Source: Bacillota bacterium (lineage in GTDB: Bacteria; Bacillota; Sulfobacillia; JAJZYS01; JAJYTV01). Taken from it: DNA of 33,768 nt. Below the pieces are notes generated by a model. It did no database searches and was not told the origin of the DNA. It saw nothing but the letters and a program-made list of their open reading frames with translations. Below are positions 14,081-21,704 of the stretch, one piece after another. Within the stretch, counting starts at the first letter, position 1; each line of letters opens with the position of its first letter. Location: NCBI GenBank assembly GCA_021793315.1, contig JAJYSZ010000029.1, positions 1-33,768 of the forward strand, written 5' to 3'. The translations under genes and the position numbers were made by a program.

Positions 14081-14595
14081 GCGATGTCCGGGAGACCTTG
14101 CTAGCCCTCGACAAGGCACCCGAGCTACGCGACACCGCCGACATCACAATCCTGTTGATCGGCGGTGTCGCATTGTATTGCTACGGCATCAGCTACCGGG
14201 AGACCTCGGACATCGATGCTTTCCTCTCAGCAGCGGGGTCCGTACGGCAGACACTTGCCGGCGTGGCACATCGCTTCGGGCTGTTCTTCGATGGCGGAGC
14301 AGTCGGCTGGATGCCCGATGACTGGGATCAGCGAGCCCGACGGTTGAACTGGCCGTTGGAGCATCTTGTCGTTTGGGTGATCGACGAGTACGGCTTCATC
14401 ATCACGAAGATGGGACGGTGGGCCGGTCACGACCAAGAAGACGTGCGGCAGGTACTTCCGCGTATCAGCATGGAGAAACTTCGTGCGTATGTGCGGGAGC
14501 AGAAACCACTCTACATCGGTCGGTCGGAACACATCGACCAAACTTGGCGCGAAGTTTGCGAGATGGCCGGGCGCCTGGATCTCAACATGTTGTGA
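14062..14595 (+). CDS. Nucleotidyltransferase (DUF6036/AbiEii-like)
   Basis: The 177-residue protein carries the nucleotidyltransferase core: LLIGGVALYCYGI (the GG motif) then ETSDIDAFL, with two Asp that should bind metal. Later VWVIDEYGFIITKMGRWAGHDQEDV matches the Lys plus (R/H)D..DV block of DUF6036/AbiEii-type proteins. Members transfer nucleotides to RNA or protein targets, and many are toxins or phage-defence effectors. An AGGAGG lies 11 nt before the ATG, inside the preceding gene. The catalytic residues look intact, in contrast to the decayed recombination genes next door. No experiment-level function can be inferred. Confidence 0.7.
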   Translation: MGFHDLSDVRETLLALDKAPELRDTADITILLIGGVALYCYGISYRETSDIDAFLSAAGSVRQTLAGVAHRFGLFFDGGAVGWMPDDWDQRARRLNWPLEHLVVWVIDEYGFIITKMGRWAGHDQEDVRQVLPRISMEKLRAYVREQKPLYIGRSEHIDQTWREVCEMAGRLDLNML

Positions 14596-14648
14596 CGAAC
14601 GACCGTTGTCCCGTCTTGTCAGGCAATTCGGGCAGGAGTGGACACCAG

Positions 14649-14764
14649 ATGGATCAGCCAGGCGACACGTGCCTGACCACCTCGCAGGTCGCAGCGATGA
14701 CCGGGTACTGGTGAATGTCTTGCGCCGATGGTGCCAGACCGGACGCCTTGCGCCACGCGCGTAG
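14649..14764 (+). pseudogene. Excisionase-like HTH gene, frameshifted
   Basis: From the ATG at 14649 the frame reads MDQPGDTCLTTSQVAAMTGYW and stops at 14714. Continuing in another frame from 14711 gives VNVLRRWCQTGRLAPRA. Joined, LTTSQVAAMTGY-VNVLRRWCQTGRL is a MerR/excisionase-type helix-turn-helix (recombination directionality factor). A single-nucleotide loss near 14709 explains the break, and a stop at 14762 truncates the C-terminus. AGGAG precedes the ATG. Its position beside the integrase remnant fits xis. Confidence 0.65.
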
Positions 14765-14765
14765 G

Positions 14766-14912
14766 CCCCCAGGACCAAGTAAAGTCGTGAGCATCTCCAA
14801 GATGTTGGACCACAAGAGCTTCGCGTTCACAGCGCAGGTCCATGCCCATGCCCACGTTCTTGACGCCACCATCCAGGCGGCGTTGTTCGACCTGCTCGTG
14901 GGAGATGAGTGA
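14766..14912 (+). pseudogene. C-terminal fragment of a tyrosine integrase
   Basis: The frame reading SKVVSISKMLDHKSFAFT followed by HAHAHVLDATIQAALFDLLVGDE and a stop resembles the last ~45 residues of phage-type integrases (KVVSERLGHSS..FTLDVYAHVLP..). The LGH motif is altered to LDH, and the catalytic Tyr before the AH is replaced (VHAHAH), so it could not recombine. The rest of the gene, including the Arg-bearing boxes, is missing. It ends about 150 nt from the right repeat, where integrases usually sit. Confidence 0.6.
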
Positions 14913-14923
14913 ATGGCGCCATT

Positions 14924-14938
14924 GTTGGCGCCATTCTG
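14924..14938 (+). repeat. Copy of GTTGGCGCCATYCTG repeat
   Basis: GTTGGCGCCATTCTG here matches 13008-13022 (one difference) and 15194-15208 (two differences). Three copies near the two ends and behind int could be integrase arm-type sites. Confidence 0.4.
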
Positions 14939-15062
14939 CGCGGCGAACCGGGGGTAAACGGCGGTAACCGTGAGTATAGTCAATGGGGCTCAAACTCGCG
15001 CTACAACCGCATTCATGACTATTCCAGGGAACTGGTGGGTAAGCTCGGGGATTCCCGTCGAT

Positions 15063-15226
15063 GGGACTTAAAATCCTCCGGTGGCAACACCATGCGGGTT
15101 CGAGCCCCGCCCCCGGCACCAACGAAAAACCGCATAAGACAGCGGGTTGCAGTGCTGCCCTCGGCTCCAGGCAGAGGGCAGTTCTCGTACTGGGTTGCTG
15201 CCATTCTGGTATGTCGGTTAGCCCGA
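15063..15226 (+). repeat. Right direct repeat (attR-like): tRNA-Leu 3' remnant plus flank
   Basis: 15063-15121 repeats the anticodon stem to CCA of tRNA-Leu(UAA), with three differences, but the sequence before it is not a tRNA 5' half, so it is not a working tRNA. The following ~100 nt also resemble the DNA after the intact tRNA (GGCTCCAG, then TTCTGGTATGTCGGT). Confidence 0.85.
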
Positions 15227-15424
15227 GTACGACGAGGCTTACGTCATCGGAACCTCAGCGATGGCGCCTGCAGAGATTCTACCTGCGCGATCCGGGAGGT
15301 CTTCCGCTATCTACCCCGCAGCAGGGGACCAGTGATCAGGCTGCGGACTACTACAGCACAGAAGCTGGGGCGGGTTGCCTTAGTTTTGGCTATGCCGCGT
15401 CCCGTTAGGGAATCAGCCACCGAG
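15227..15424. other. Gene-free region after the right repeat
   Basis: I see no gene here. TTAGTTTTGGC at 15380-15390 recurs in inverted orientation at about 15990-16000, on the far side of the TetR remnant; 11 nt can be chance. Confidence 0.3.
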
Positions 15425-15990
15425 TCAATCCACCTGGTGATCTGAGGCACAGGCGCGGACAAATGGAAGGAAGACGGTGTCTACGATCTGGTCTAAGGTG
15501 GAATCCAGTATGGGCCAGCTCGTGGCGCCCCTGATCTCGTTGCGCAGCAGGTCCACGGGCAGGGATGCCATCCGGTCCGTCACCTTCTCTAGACAGACCT
15601 CGCCCCACCGCGCTGCATGGCGCAGGATGGCCATCATGGCATCGCGGCCTGCCTGCCTCCCCAGTTGGAAGGCTTCGCTATCTGTGTAGGAATAGGTCTC
15701 GACGATGAGCCCGAAGAGCGTGTCCCGACCGAATTCGGCTGTTTCGACTGTCACGCGGCGCAGGAGCGCCAGGACATCGCCGCGGAGGCTCCCGGTGTCC
15801 GGGCTGTCGCCCGACAGCATCGGCGCGAAGCGTTGCATGGCGGTGATGACAAGTTCCGCGCGGCTATGCCACCTGCGATATAGGGCAGTTTTGCTTGTCT
15901 GTGCTTTGGCCGCGATGGCCTCCCCATGCACCGAGCGGCCCTCTCCACCCAACCGGTCCTGAGGAGCTCCCAGGGCAAGGCGAAGCCTTG
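15425..15990 (-). pseudogene. TetR/AcrR-family regulator with damaged N-terminus
   Basis: The frame contains a clear TetR DNA-binding helix pair, GEAIAAKAQTSKTALYRRWHSRAELVI, and a ligand-binding C-terminal part (about 150 residues). The first helix is not in this frame: FALPWELLRTGWVE lies in another frame just upstream, and a one-nucleotide indel near 15945 would join it to GRSVHGEAIAAKA. Farther upstream that frame meets a stop. A perfect hairpin, GGCAAGGC-GAA-GCCTTGCC (15974-15992), sits at the break point. I therefore treat it as a probable pseudogene; a start at an internal GTG would lose half of the binding domain. Confidence 0.6.
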
Positions 15991-16000
15991 CCAAAACTAA

Positions 16001-16394
16001 CCGAAGGGCCGGTCTGGGTGCGCTAACCCTGCCGGACCACTGCTACGACAACTTCTTTTGTTCATCACGCCCACGGTTAGGTCAGGAGAGCCAGTTTTCG
16101 GAGACTCCGCGCCATGCGAGGCGGGCGTTCGTGGAGATGGCCACAGACCTGGCGATCAAGGCGAGGTCTGGTCAGGCGTTGTTCACGCGTGAGACTTGTA
16201 TGGCCGATGGTAGCCGACCGACCGCACCGGGGACGCAAGGAACGCTGGTCGAGACCTCCCCGGAAGACCATTCGTCGGGATGGGACACCCTGTCGCCAGC
16301 CTTCGCCAAGGCGCGTCGCCAAAAAGCGATCTCGAGTCAGAGGGAATTTGTAGGTCCGACACAATTCGGCAGAAAGGGCCTTCGGTGGCCGACT
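16001..16394. other. Region upstream of the histidine kinase
   Basis: No convincing gene. The kinase frame is open from 16131, but residues before about 16395 look like translated non-coding DNA. AATTCGGCAGAAAGGG (16363-16378) copies the sequence before the gene at 5551. Confidence 0.35.
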
Positions 16395-18170
16395 ATGTTT
16401 GCGATGGAGCCACTAGTCCTTGGAAGGAGCTTTCCTATCGCCGTTTCCAAAGACAGTTGCCTCATGTTGCTCTCCGCTGCCGGCGTGGTGGAAGGCTGGC
16501 AGACGTTCGACAGCAATTCGACGTTCCTCGGCTACCTGCCGGAAGATGCCGAAGGTTGGCCGCTCGAGACCCTCGTGGGCCCGCCACAGCAGCGGCAGAA
16601 GATCATCGACCACGAATCTCCGGGTCCGTTCCTGGTCCGGGGCAAGGGTGGAACACAGTATTACGTCACGGCGCAGCGGCTTGGCGAAGGCGTCCTGATG
16701 CGCGATGTGACCCGTGTCACAAGCGAAGCTGAAGCCGACCGCGTAAAGGCCTGCTGCAGTGTCCTTGACGGGGCTCATGACGCCGTCCTGGTGGTCAATG
16801 AAGCCGCACGCGTCGTGTTCGGCAGCCTCCAGGCGCAGCGGATGCTTGGCTTTGCGAAAGGCGATCTCCTGGGCCAGCCGATTGCGGGCTTGCTGCCTGA
16901 GTTCGCCGGGGACTTCCCCGTAAACGGCCCGGTTCCTCTGCGTACCGTCCGACAGGACGGCAGCTCGTTCATTGCAGAGACCAGGGTGACGCGCTGGGAG
17001 CATCAGGCCGTCACCTTCTGGATTGTGTGGCTTCGCGACAGGTCCGCCGAGGTGTCCGTTCGGGGCGCGGAGCGCCAGATGGAACGGGGCTTTCGGGCTC
17101 TGATCGGTGGGGTTGAAGAGTACGCCATCTTCACCCTGACGCCGGATGGGCGCGTCGCGACGTGGAACCTGGGCGCGCAGCGCATCAGCGGCTACCGGGC
17201 GGCAGAGGTCATCGGCCAGCACGTCGCCCTTCTCTATCCGAGCGAGGCGCGCCTGGCGAATCGGCCGGAGCAGGCGCTTGAGGCAGCCAAGCGCGACGGG
17301 CTCTTCCTTGAGGAAGCGGAGCGCTTGCGCAAGGATGGATCCCGCTTCCTGGCCAACGTGGCGCTCACTGCGGTCCGCGGGCGCAGGGGCGAGCTGCGGG
17401 GCTTCACGAAGGTAACGCGCGACGTCACGGCCCTGCGGCAGGAAGCGCAGCAGGGCAACGAGCGCTCGGCCGCGGCGGAGCGCGAACAGATTCGTCGCCG
17501 TTTCGTGCAGATCGCTGCGCATGAGTTCCGCAACCCGATGGCAGGCGTCAAGGGGACGCTCGGCCTGGTGCGGGATCGGATCGCCTCGGGGCGTCCCATC
17601 CGCAGTCCGGAGGACCTGCTTGATATGATGGAGCGTGAGGTGAACCGTCTGGCCGAACTGGCCGACGGTATCCTCGACGCCTTCCATACGGAGGACCCGA
17701 GCTGCCCCTTCGACCTTGTGCCCTACGACCTGCGCGAGGCTGTCCAGGCCGCGCTCGGGCCCTTCAAGGCAGCAGGGACCCGCAGCTTCGCCGTGGACCT
17801 GGGCAAGGACCCGGCGCCGGTAAACGGGGATGTCGAGCGTCTGGCCCAGGTCTTCCGCAACCTGCTGTCCAACGCCGTGAAGTATTCGTCGCCCGGTTCG
17901 ACGGTCGGCGTGCGGTTGCGCCGGGAGCAGGCCTGTTTGCGGGTCACCGTCTGGGACCACGGCATCGGCATACCCGCGCAGGACCTGCCGCTGGTGTTCA
18001 AGGACTTTTTCCGCGCGTCGAACCTGAAGGGCAGGGACCCCGGCGGCATGGGGCTCGGCCTGCAGCTGTGCCGTCACATCGTTGATCGGCATCTCGGGCG
18101 GATCTGGCTTGAGAGCGTCGAGAATCTCGGCACCCGCGTCCATGTCTCGCTGCCCCGCCTTGAGGTCTGA
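16395..18170 (+). CDS. Multi-PAS soluble sensor histidine kinase
   Basis: The ~591-residue protein has no membrane segment and about three PAS-like domains. The second is VLDGAHDAVLVVNEAARVVFGS..; the third is VEEYAIFTLTPDGRVATWNLGAQRISGYRAAEVIG with a PAC end GFTKVTRDVTALRQE. Then comes a HisKA domain with H-box AHEFRNPMAG (His about 376) and a HATPase with NLLSNAVKYS (N), DHGIGIP (G1) and GMGLGLQL (G2). It should autophosphorylate on His in response to a cytosolic signal. The start is uncertain: ATG 16395 or 16404; neither has a good ribosome binding site. One nucleotide separates it from the response regulator. Confidence 0.85.
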   Translation: MFAMEPLVLGRSFPIAVSKDSCLMLLSAAGVVEGWQTFDSNSTFLGYLPEDAEGWPLETLVGPPQQRQKIIDHESPGPFLVRGKGGTQYYVTAQRLGEGVLMRDVTRVTSEAEADRVKACCSVLDGAHDAVLVVNEAARVVFGSLQAQRMLGFAKGDLLGQPIAGLLPEFAGDFPVNGPVPLRTVRQDGSSFIAETRVTRWEHQAVTFWIVWLRDRSAEVSVRGAERQMERGFRALIGGVEEYAIFTLTPDGRVATWNLGAQRISGYRAAEVIGQHVALLYPSEARLANRPEQALEAAKRDGLFLEEAERLRKDGSRFLANVALTAVRGRRGELRGFTKVTRDVTALRQEAQQGNERSAAAEREQIRRRFVQIAAHEFRNPMAGVKGTLGLVRDRIASGRPIRSPEDLLDMMEREVNRLAELADGILDAFHTEDPSCPFDLVPYDLREAVQAALGPFKAAGTRSFAVDLGKDPAPVNGDVERLAQVFRNLLSNAVKYSSPGSTVGVRLRREQACLRVTVWDHGIGIPAQDLPLVFKDFFRASNLKGRDPGGMGLGLQLCRHIVDRHLGRIWLESVENLGTRVHVSLPRLEV

Positions 18171-18171
18171 C

Positions 18172-18600
18172 GTGGGCCCCATCTACGTGCTCGACGATGA
18201 GCCGGTGATCCGCTACGTGATCTCGGAGGCGCTGCATGACGCGGGGTATATTACAAGGGATACCGCGTGCGGCGCAGAGGTGCTGCGCTGGCTCCAGGAG
18301 GGCAAGGTCCCCGCGGCGATCGTGCTCGATCTCCTCATGCCGGGCATGAGTGGGAGGGAGTTTCTGCAAAGGCTGCGAGAAAATCCGGCCTGGGCGGACA
18401 CCCCGGTCGTGCTCGTCACAGGCGCCGTATATGCGGACGATACGTTCCCGCCGGAGGATAGTTACCAGGCGCTTGTGCTGAAGCCCTTCGACCTGCGTGA
18501 ACTAGTTTGCGCCGTCCGCAACACGCTGGACGACGCGTGTTTCGGCAGGGGAGGTGGTCGTGGCGTGCGGGAGCCGTCGGGCAACTCGAAGATATCCTAA
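18172..18600 (+). CDS. Single-domain response regulator (CheY/Spo0F-like)
   Basis: The 142-residue protein is a lone receiver domain: acidic pocket YVLDDEP (D8, D9), phospho-acceptor D53 in IVLDLLMPGMSG, T83 in VLVTGA and K104 in VLKPFD. A short Gly/Arg-rich tail follows and there is no output domain. The GTG at 18172 starts one nucleotide after the kinase stop, with TGAGGT just before. Being encoded with a soluble PAS kinase in a spore former recalls Spo0F of the sporulation phosphorelay, but chemotaxis-like or other relays are equally possible. Confidence 0.85.
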   Translation: MGPIYVLDDEPVIRYVISEALHDAGYITRDTACGAEVLRWLQEGKVPAAIVLDLLMPGMSGREFLQRLRENPAWADTPVVLVTGAVYADDTFPPEDSYQALVLKPFDLRELVCAVRNTLDDACFGRGGGRGVREPSGNSKIS

Positions 18601-18884
18601 GCTCTTTCTTCGGCCGCCTTGAGAGGCGCCGGCTAACATCCACATGGGGCGTCGGCACCAGAGCGGAGCGGCCCGCGGCCGCTTGCCGTGGGATCCGAAA
18701 CCGCAAACTAGCGAGTTTTGCAGGGGTTCCATTGCGGTGGAGCCAACTTTAGAATAAGGATATGTTTGCGCAAGCAGAAGGTCTCCGGGAGCGATTGCGC
18801 CCTGGGCCCGGTGATGTCCTGCCACTGCTGCTGGCGCCCTAGGGCTCCGATGTGGGACCTGAGAATTGGCGTGGAGGGGACGCA
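18601..18884. other. Leader region of the ApsK-Sat gene
   Basis: No riboswitch class is recognised. TAGAAT (18750-18755) could be a -10 with a poor -35, and a 26-codon frame opens directly after it at 18762-18842 (MFAQAEGLRERLRPGPG..). Whether this short frame is translated is unknown. Confidence 0.25.
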
Positions 18885-20618
18885 GTGAGCGGAGTTACCG
18901 TATGGTTTACTGGACTGTCGGCATCAGGCAAGACGACCATTTCGCTCCGGGTGGCGGAGCTTTTGCGTGCCGCCGGGGTTCGTGTGGAGCGTCTCGACGG
19001 CGATGTCGTGCGACAAGGACTGACGAGGGACCTCGGCTTTTCGGCGGAAGACAGGCGCAAGAACATCGAGCGGGCCAGCTTCGTCGCGAAGCTGCTTACC
19101 CGCAACGACGTCGTCTGCCTTGCCGCATTCATCTCGCCGTTCGAGGAACTGCGCGACATGGCAAGGCGCGAGATCGGGGAGTTCCTCGAGGTGTACGTGA
19201 CGGCGCCGCTCGACGTCCTCGTGGAGCGTGACACCAAGGGACTCTACCGCAAGGCTCTGGCGGGCGAGATCAAGAACTTCACCGGCGTGAACGACCCCTT
19301 CGAGGTGCCCGAGAACCCAGACCTCGTGCTCGAGACCGACAAGAAGACGGTGGAAGAGTGCGCCCAGGCCGTCCTCGACCTGCTGGTGGAACGCGGATAC
19401 GCCTCCCCGGCCGACCGGGCCGGCGCGCCGGCGCAGGTCGCGGCGAGCCGCGGCGAGGCCGCGCAGGAACTGCCGGCACATGGTGGACAGCTCGTAGACC
19501 GCCAACTGCGCGGCCGGGCCCTGGCGGATGCCCTGGAGCGTGCGAAGAGCTTGCCGAAGGTCTTGCTCGACGAGCGCGCCTACTGGGACCTTGGCCTTCT
19601 CGGGATCGGTGCCCTGAGCCCGCTCGAAGGGTTCATGCGCCGCCCGGATTACGAGACCGTCGTGGAGGCCATGCGTCTGACCGACGGCACGCTCTGGCCG
19701 CTGCCGGTGACGCTTGCCGTCGGACCGGAGCACGGGTCATTGCCGGAGGGTGCCGAGGTGGCGCTGACGGACGCCGGCGGCCGCATCGTAGGCGTCATGC
19801 GCATCCACGACAGCTTTACGCGCGACAAGCGCAAGGAGGCCCAGCTCGTCTACGGCACGACCGACGAGGCGCACCCGGGGGTGGCGCAGCTTTACGCCCA
19901 GGGTGACACGCTGCTCGGTGGCCCGATATGGCTTCTGGATCACCCGGCTGCGCAGGGAGGCGGGCTCGCTCTCACCCCGCGCGAGTTGCGCGCCGCGTTC
20001 GTGGCGCGCGGCTGGCGCACGGTGGTCGCCTTCCAGACGCGCAACGCTCTTCACCGTGCCCACGAGTACATGATCAAGGTTGCCCTCGAGACCCTCGACG
20101 GGGCGATCCTGCATCCTCTCGTCGGCGCCACGAAGTCCGACGATGTGCCGGCGGAGATCCGCATGAGGAGTTACGAGACGCTGCTGAGGCACTATTTCCC
20201 GTCCGACCGCATCATGCTTTCGGGCTTCCCTGCCGCCATGCGCTACGCGGGGCCCCGCGAGGCGGTCTTCCACGCGATCGCGCGCCGCAACTACGGCTGC
20301 ACGCATTTCATCGTCGGGCGCGACCACGCGGGCGTTGGCGGCTACTACGGCACTTACGCCGCTCAGGAGCTGGTCTCGTCGCTCGAGGATGAGATCGGCA
20401 TCCAGGTGTTGAAGTTCGAGAACGCGTTCTACTGCAAGGCCTGCGAGGGCATGGCGACGGAGAAGACCTGCCCGCACGACGCCAGCGAGCGCATAAGCCT
20501 GAGCGGTACGAAGGTGCGTGGGATGCTCCAGGCGGGAGAACTGCCGCCCGGAGAGTTCATGCGTCCTGAGGTTGCGGAGGTGCTGGCTGATGGGTATCGC
20601 GGTGTGGTGGCCGACTAG
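18885..20618 (+). CDS. Bifunctional adenylylsulfate kinase-sulfate adenylyltransferase
   Basis: The 577-residue fusion makes PAPS from sulfate and two ATP. Residues ~1-170 are APS kinase: P-loop WFTGLSASGKTT, RLDGDVVRQGLTRDLGFS, RRKNIERA and GLYRKALAGEIKNFTGV. After a loose linker, residues ~195-577 are ATP sulfurylase: LSPLEGFM, QTRNALHRAHEY, the VGRDHAGVG site and a YCKACEGMATEKTCPH metal-binding cluster. The order kinase-then-sulfurylase is opposite to the human PAPSS arrangement only in detail of origin; it is the same ApsK-Sat order. GGAGGGGA marks the GTG at 18885; the track's 18852 start is too early. A sulfotransferase follows 50 nt downstream. Confidence 0.92.
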   Translation: MSGVTVWFTGLSASGKTTISLRVAELLRAAGVRVERLDGDVVRQGLTRDLGFSAEDRRKNIERASFVAKLLTRNDVVCLAAFISPFEELRDMARREIGEFLEVYVTAPLDVLVERDTKGLYRKALAGEIKNFTGVNDPFEVPENPDLVLETDKKTVEECAQAVLDLLVERGYASPADRAGAPAQVAASRGEAAQELPAHGGQLVDRQLRGRALADALERAKSLPKVLLDERAYWDLGLLGIGALSPLEGFMRRPDYETVVEAMRLTDGTLWPLPVTLAVGPEHGSLPEGAEVALTDAGGRIVGVMRIHDSFTRDKRKEAQLVYGTTDEAHPGVAQLYAQGDTLLGGPIWLLDHPAAQGGGLALTPRELRAAFVARGWRTVVAFQTRNALHRAHEYMIKVALETLDGAILHPLVGATKSDDVPAEIRMRSYETLLRHYFPSDRIMLSGFPAAMRYAGPREAVFHAIARRNYGCTHFIVGRDHAGVGGYYGTYAAQELVSSLEDEIGIQVLKFENAFYCKACEGMATEKTCPHDASERISLSGTKVRGMLQAGELPPGEFMRPEVAEVLADGYRGVVAD

Positions 20619-20668
20619 GGATCGAAAGGTGTGGCTGCCTTGACGCTGATGGGCGTGGGGATCGGGGC

Positions 20669-21565
20669 GTGAAGCCGAACTTCCTGGTCGTCGGCGCGCC
20701 GCGCAGCGGCACGACGACGCTCTATGAGGGTCTGGCCCAGCATCCCGAAATCTACATGAGTCCGCGCAAGGAGCCCTGGTTCAGCGAACTGACGGGCGAG
20801 TACGGCCCGTGGCTCGGACCGCGCGACGGGCAGCCCGTCGCGTCATGGCCGGAGTATGAGGAGCTGTTTTCCGGCGCGAACGGCGCCAAGGCCGTAGGCG
20901 AGGCGTCCACCCTCTACCTCGCGGCGCCAGAGGCGCCGCTTAGGATCAAGCAGAGCCTGCCGGACGCCCGCCTCATCTGCATCCTGCGCAACCCGGTCGA
21001 CCGGGCCTACTCGAACTTTCTCGAGCACGTCCAGGAGGGGCGTGAGACGGAGTTCGACTTCCGCAGAGCCGTCGAGGCGGAGGACGAGCGGCTGCGCAAG
21101 AAGTGGGCACCGTCCTGGGCCTACACCGGTCTCGGCTACTATGGCGAGCAGCTGGCGCGCTACTTTGCGGAGTTTCCGCGCGAACAGATGCTGGTGCTGC
21201 TCTACGAAGACCTGAAAGATGACCGCGTCGGCGTCTACACCCGCATGTTCAGCTTCCTGGGGGTTCATCCCGGCATTATTCCGGTTCTTCCGCAGCGCAT
21301 CAACGAAAACTCCGGCATCCCGAAAAACCAGTTTGTCCACGTGCTGCTTACCCATCCGAACCCGGTGCGCCAGGCGCTGCGCAGCGTCCTGACAGACCGG
21401 CAGCGCAAGTCCGTCCGATCCTGGCTGCTGCACCACACCTTGCAGCGCCCGCATCTCGATCTGGAGTTGCGCGTGGAGCTGACCGAGCGCTTCCGCGACG
21501 ACATCCTGCGCACGGCCGATCTGATCGGTCGGGACCTGAGCGGCTGGCTGGCCCCCCGGCAGTAG
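20669..21565 (+). CDS. PAPS-dependent sulfotransferase
   Basis: The 298-residue protein is a sulfotransferase of the carbohydrate (heparan NDST-like) type. The 5'-phosphosulfate loop is FLVVGAPRSGTTTLYEGLAQHPEIYMS, KEPWFSE follows, and the 3'-phosphate site is ICILRNPVDRAYSNFLEHV. A typical FEFPREQMLVLLYEDLKDD-like segment and a C-terminal RFRDDILRTADLIGRDLSGW complete the fold. It should move sulfate from PAPS to a sugar or other hydroxyl acceptor. The acceptor is unknown. The GTG start lies 50 nt behind the ApsK-Sat gene, whose product supplies its cosubstrate. A strong terminator follows. Confidence 0.9.
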   Translation: MKPNFLVVGAPRSGTTTLYEGLAQHPEIYMSPRKEPWFSELTGEYGPWLGPRDGQPVASWPEYEELFSGANGAKAVGEASTLYLAAPEAPLRIKQSLPDARLICILRNPVDRAYSNFLEHVQEGRETEFDFRRAVEAEDERLRKKWAPSWAYTGLGYYGEQLARYFAEFPREQMLVLLYEDLKDDRVGVYTRMFSFLGVHPGIIPVLPQRINENSGIPKNQFVHVLLTHPNPVRQALRSVLTDRQRKSVRSWLLHHTLQRPHLDLELRVELTERFRDDILRTADLIGRDLSGWLAPRQ

Positions 21566-21570
21566 GGCAG

Positions 21571-21620
21571 GACAGAACACCCGGCACGGCTTCTGCCGTG
21601 ACGGGTGTTCTGTCTTTTTT
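21571..21620 (+). terminator. Rho-independent terminator after the sulfotransferase
   Basis: GACAGAACACCCG / CGGGTGTTCTGTC with an inner GCACGGC-TTCT-GCCGTG hairpin, followed by TTTTTT. Confidence 0.93.
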
Positions 21621-21704
21621 CTGGCCAAGCTACGTGCTACACTGCGCAAAAGCCCTTGCTCCCGGGCGGCGCGGTTGAGCACCACAACGCGAGGAGGCAT
21701 AGGT

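Noticed and set aside
14739-14765. DALRHARR as an integrase box II remnant
   Set aside because: The same DNA in another frame gives the excisionase-like RWCQTGRLAPRA, which is the better match.
15063-15121. A second functional tRNA-Leu
   Set aside because: No 5' half, acceptor strand or D-arm precedes it; it is the right-hand repeat only.
16413-18182. 589-residue minus-strand frame opposite the histidine kinase
   Set aside because: Shadow frame; the plus strand shows PAS, H, N and G boxes.
18601-18884. SAM-I or other sulfur riboswitch before ApsK-Sat
   Set aside because: The S-box core sequences are not present.
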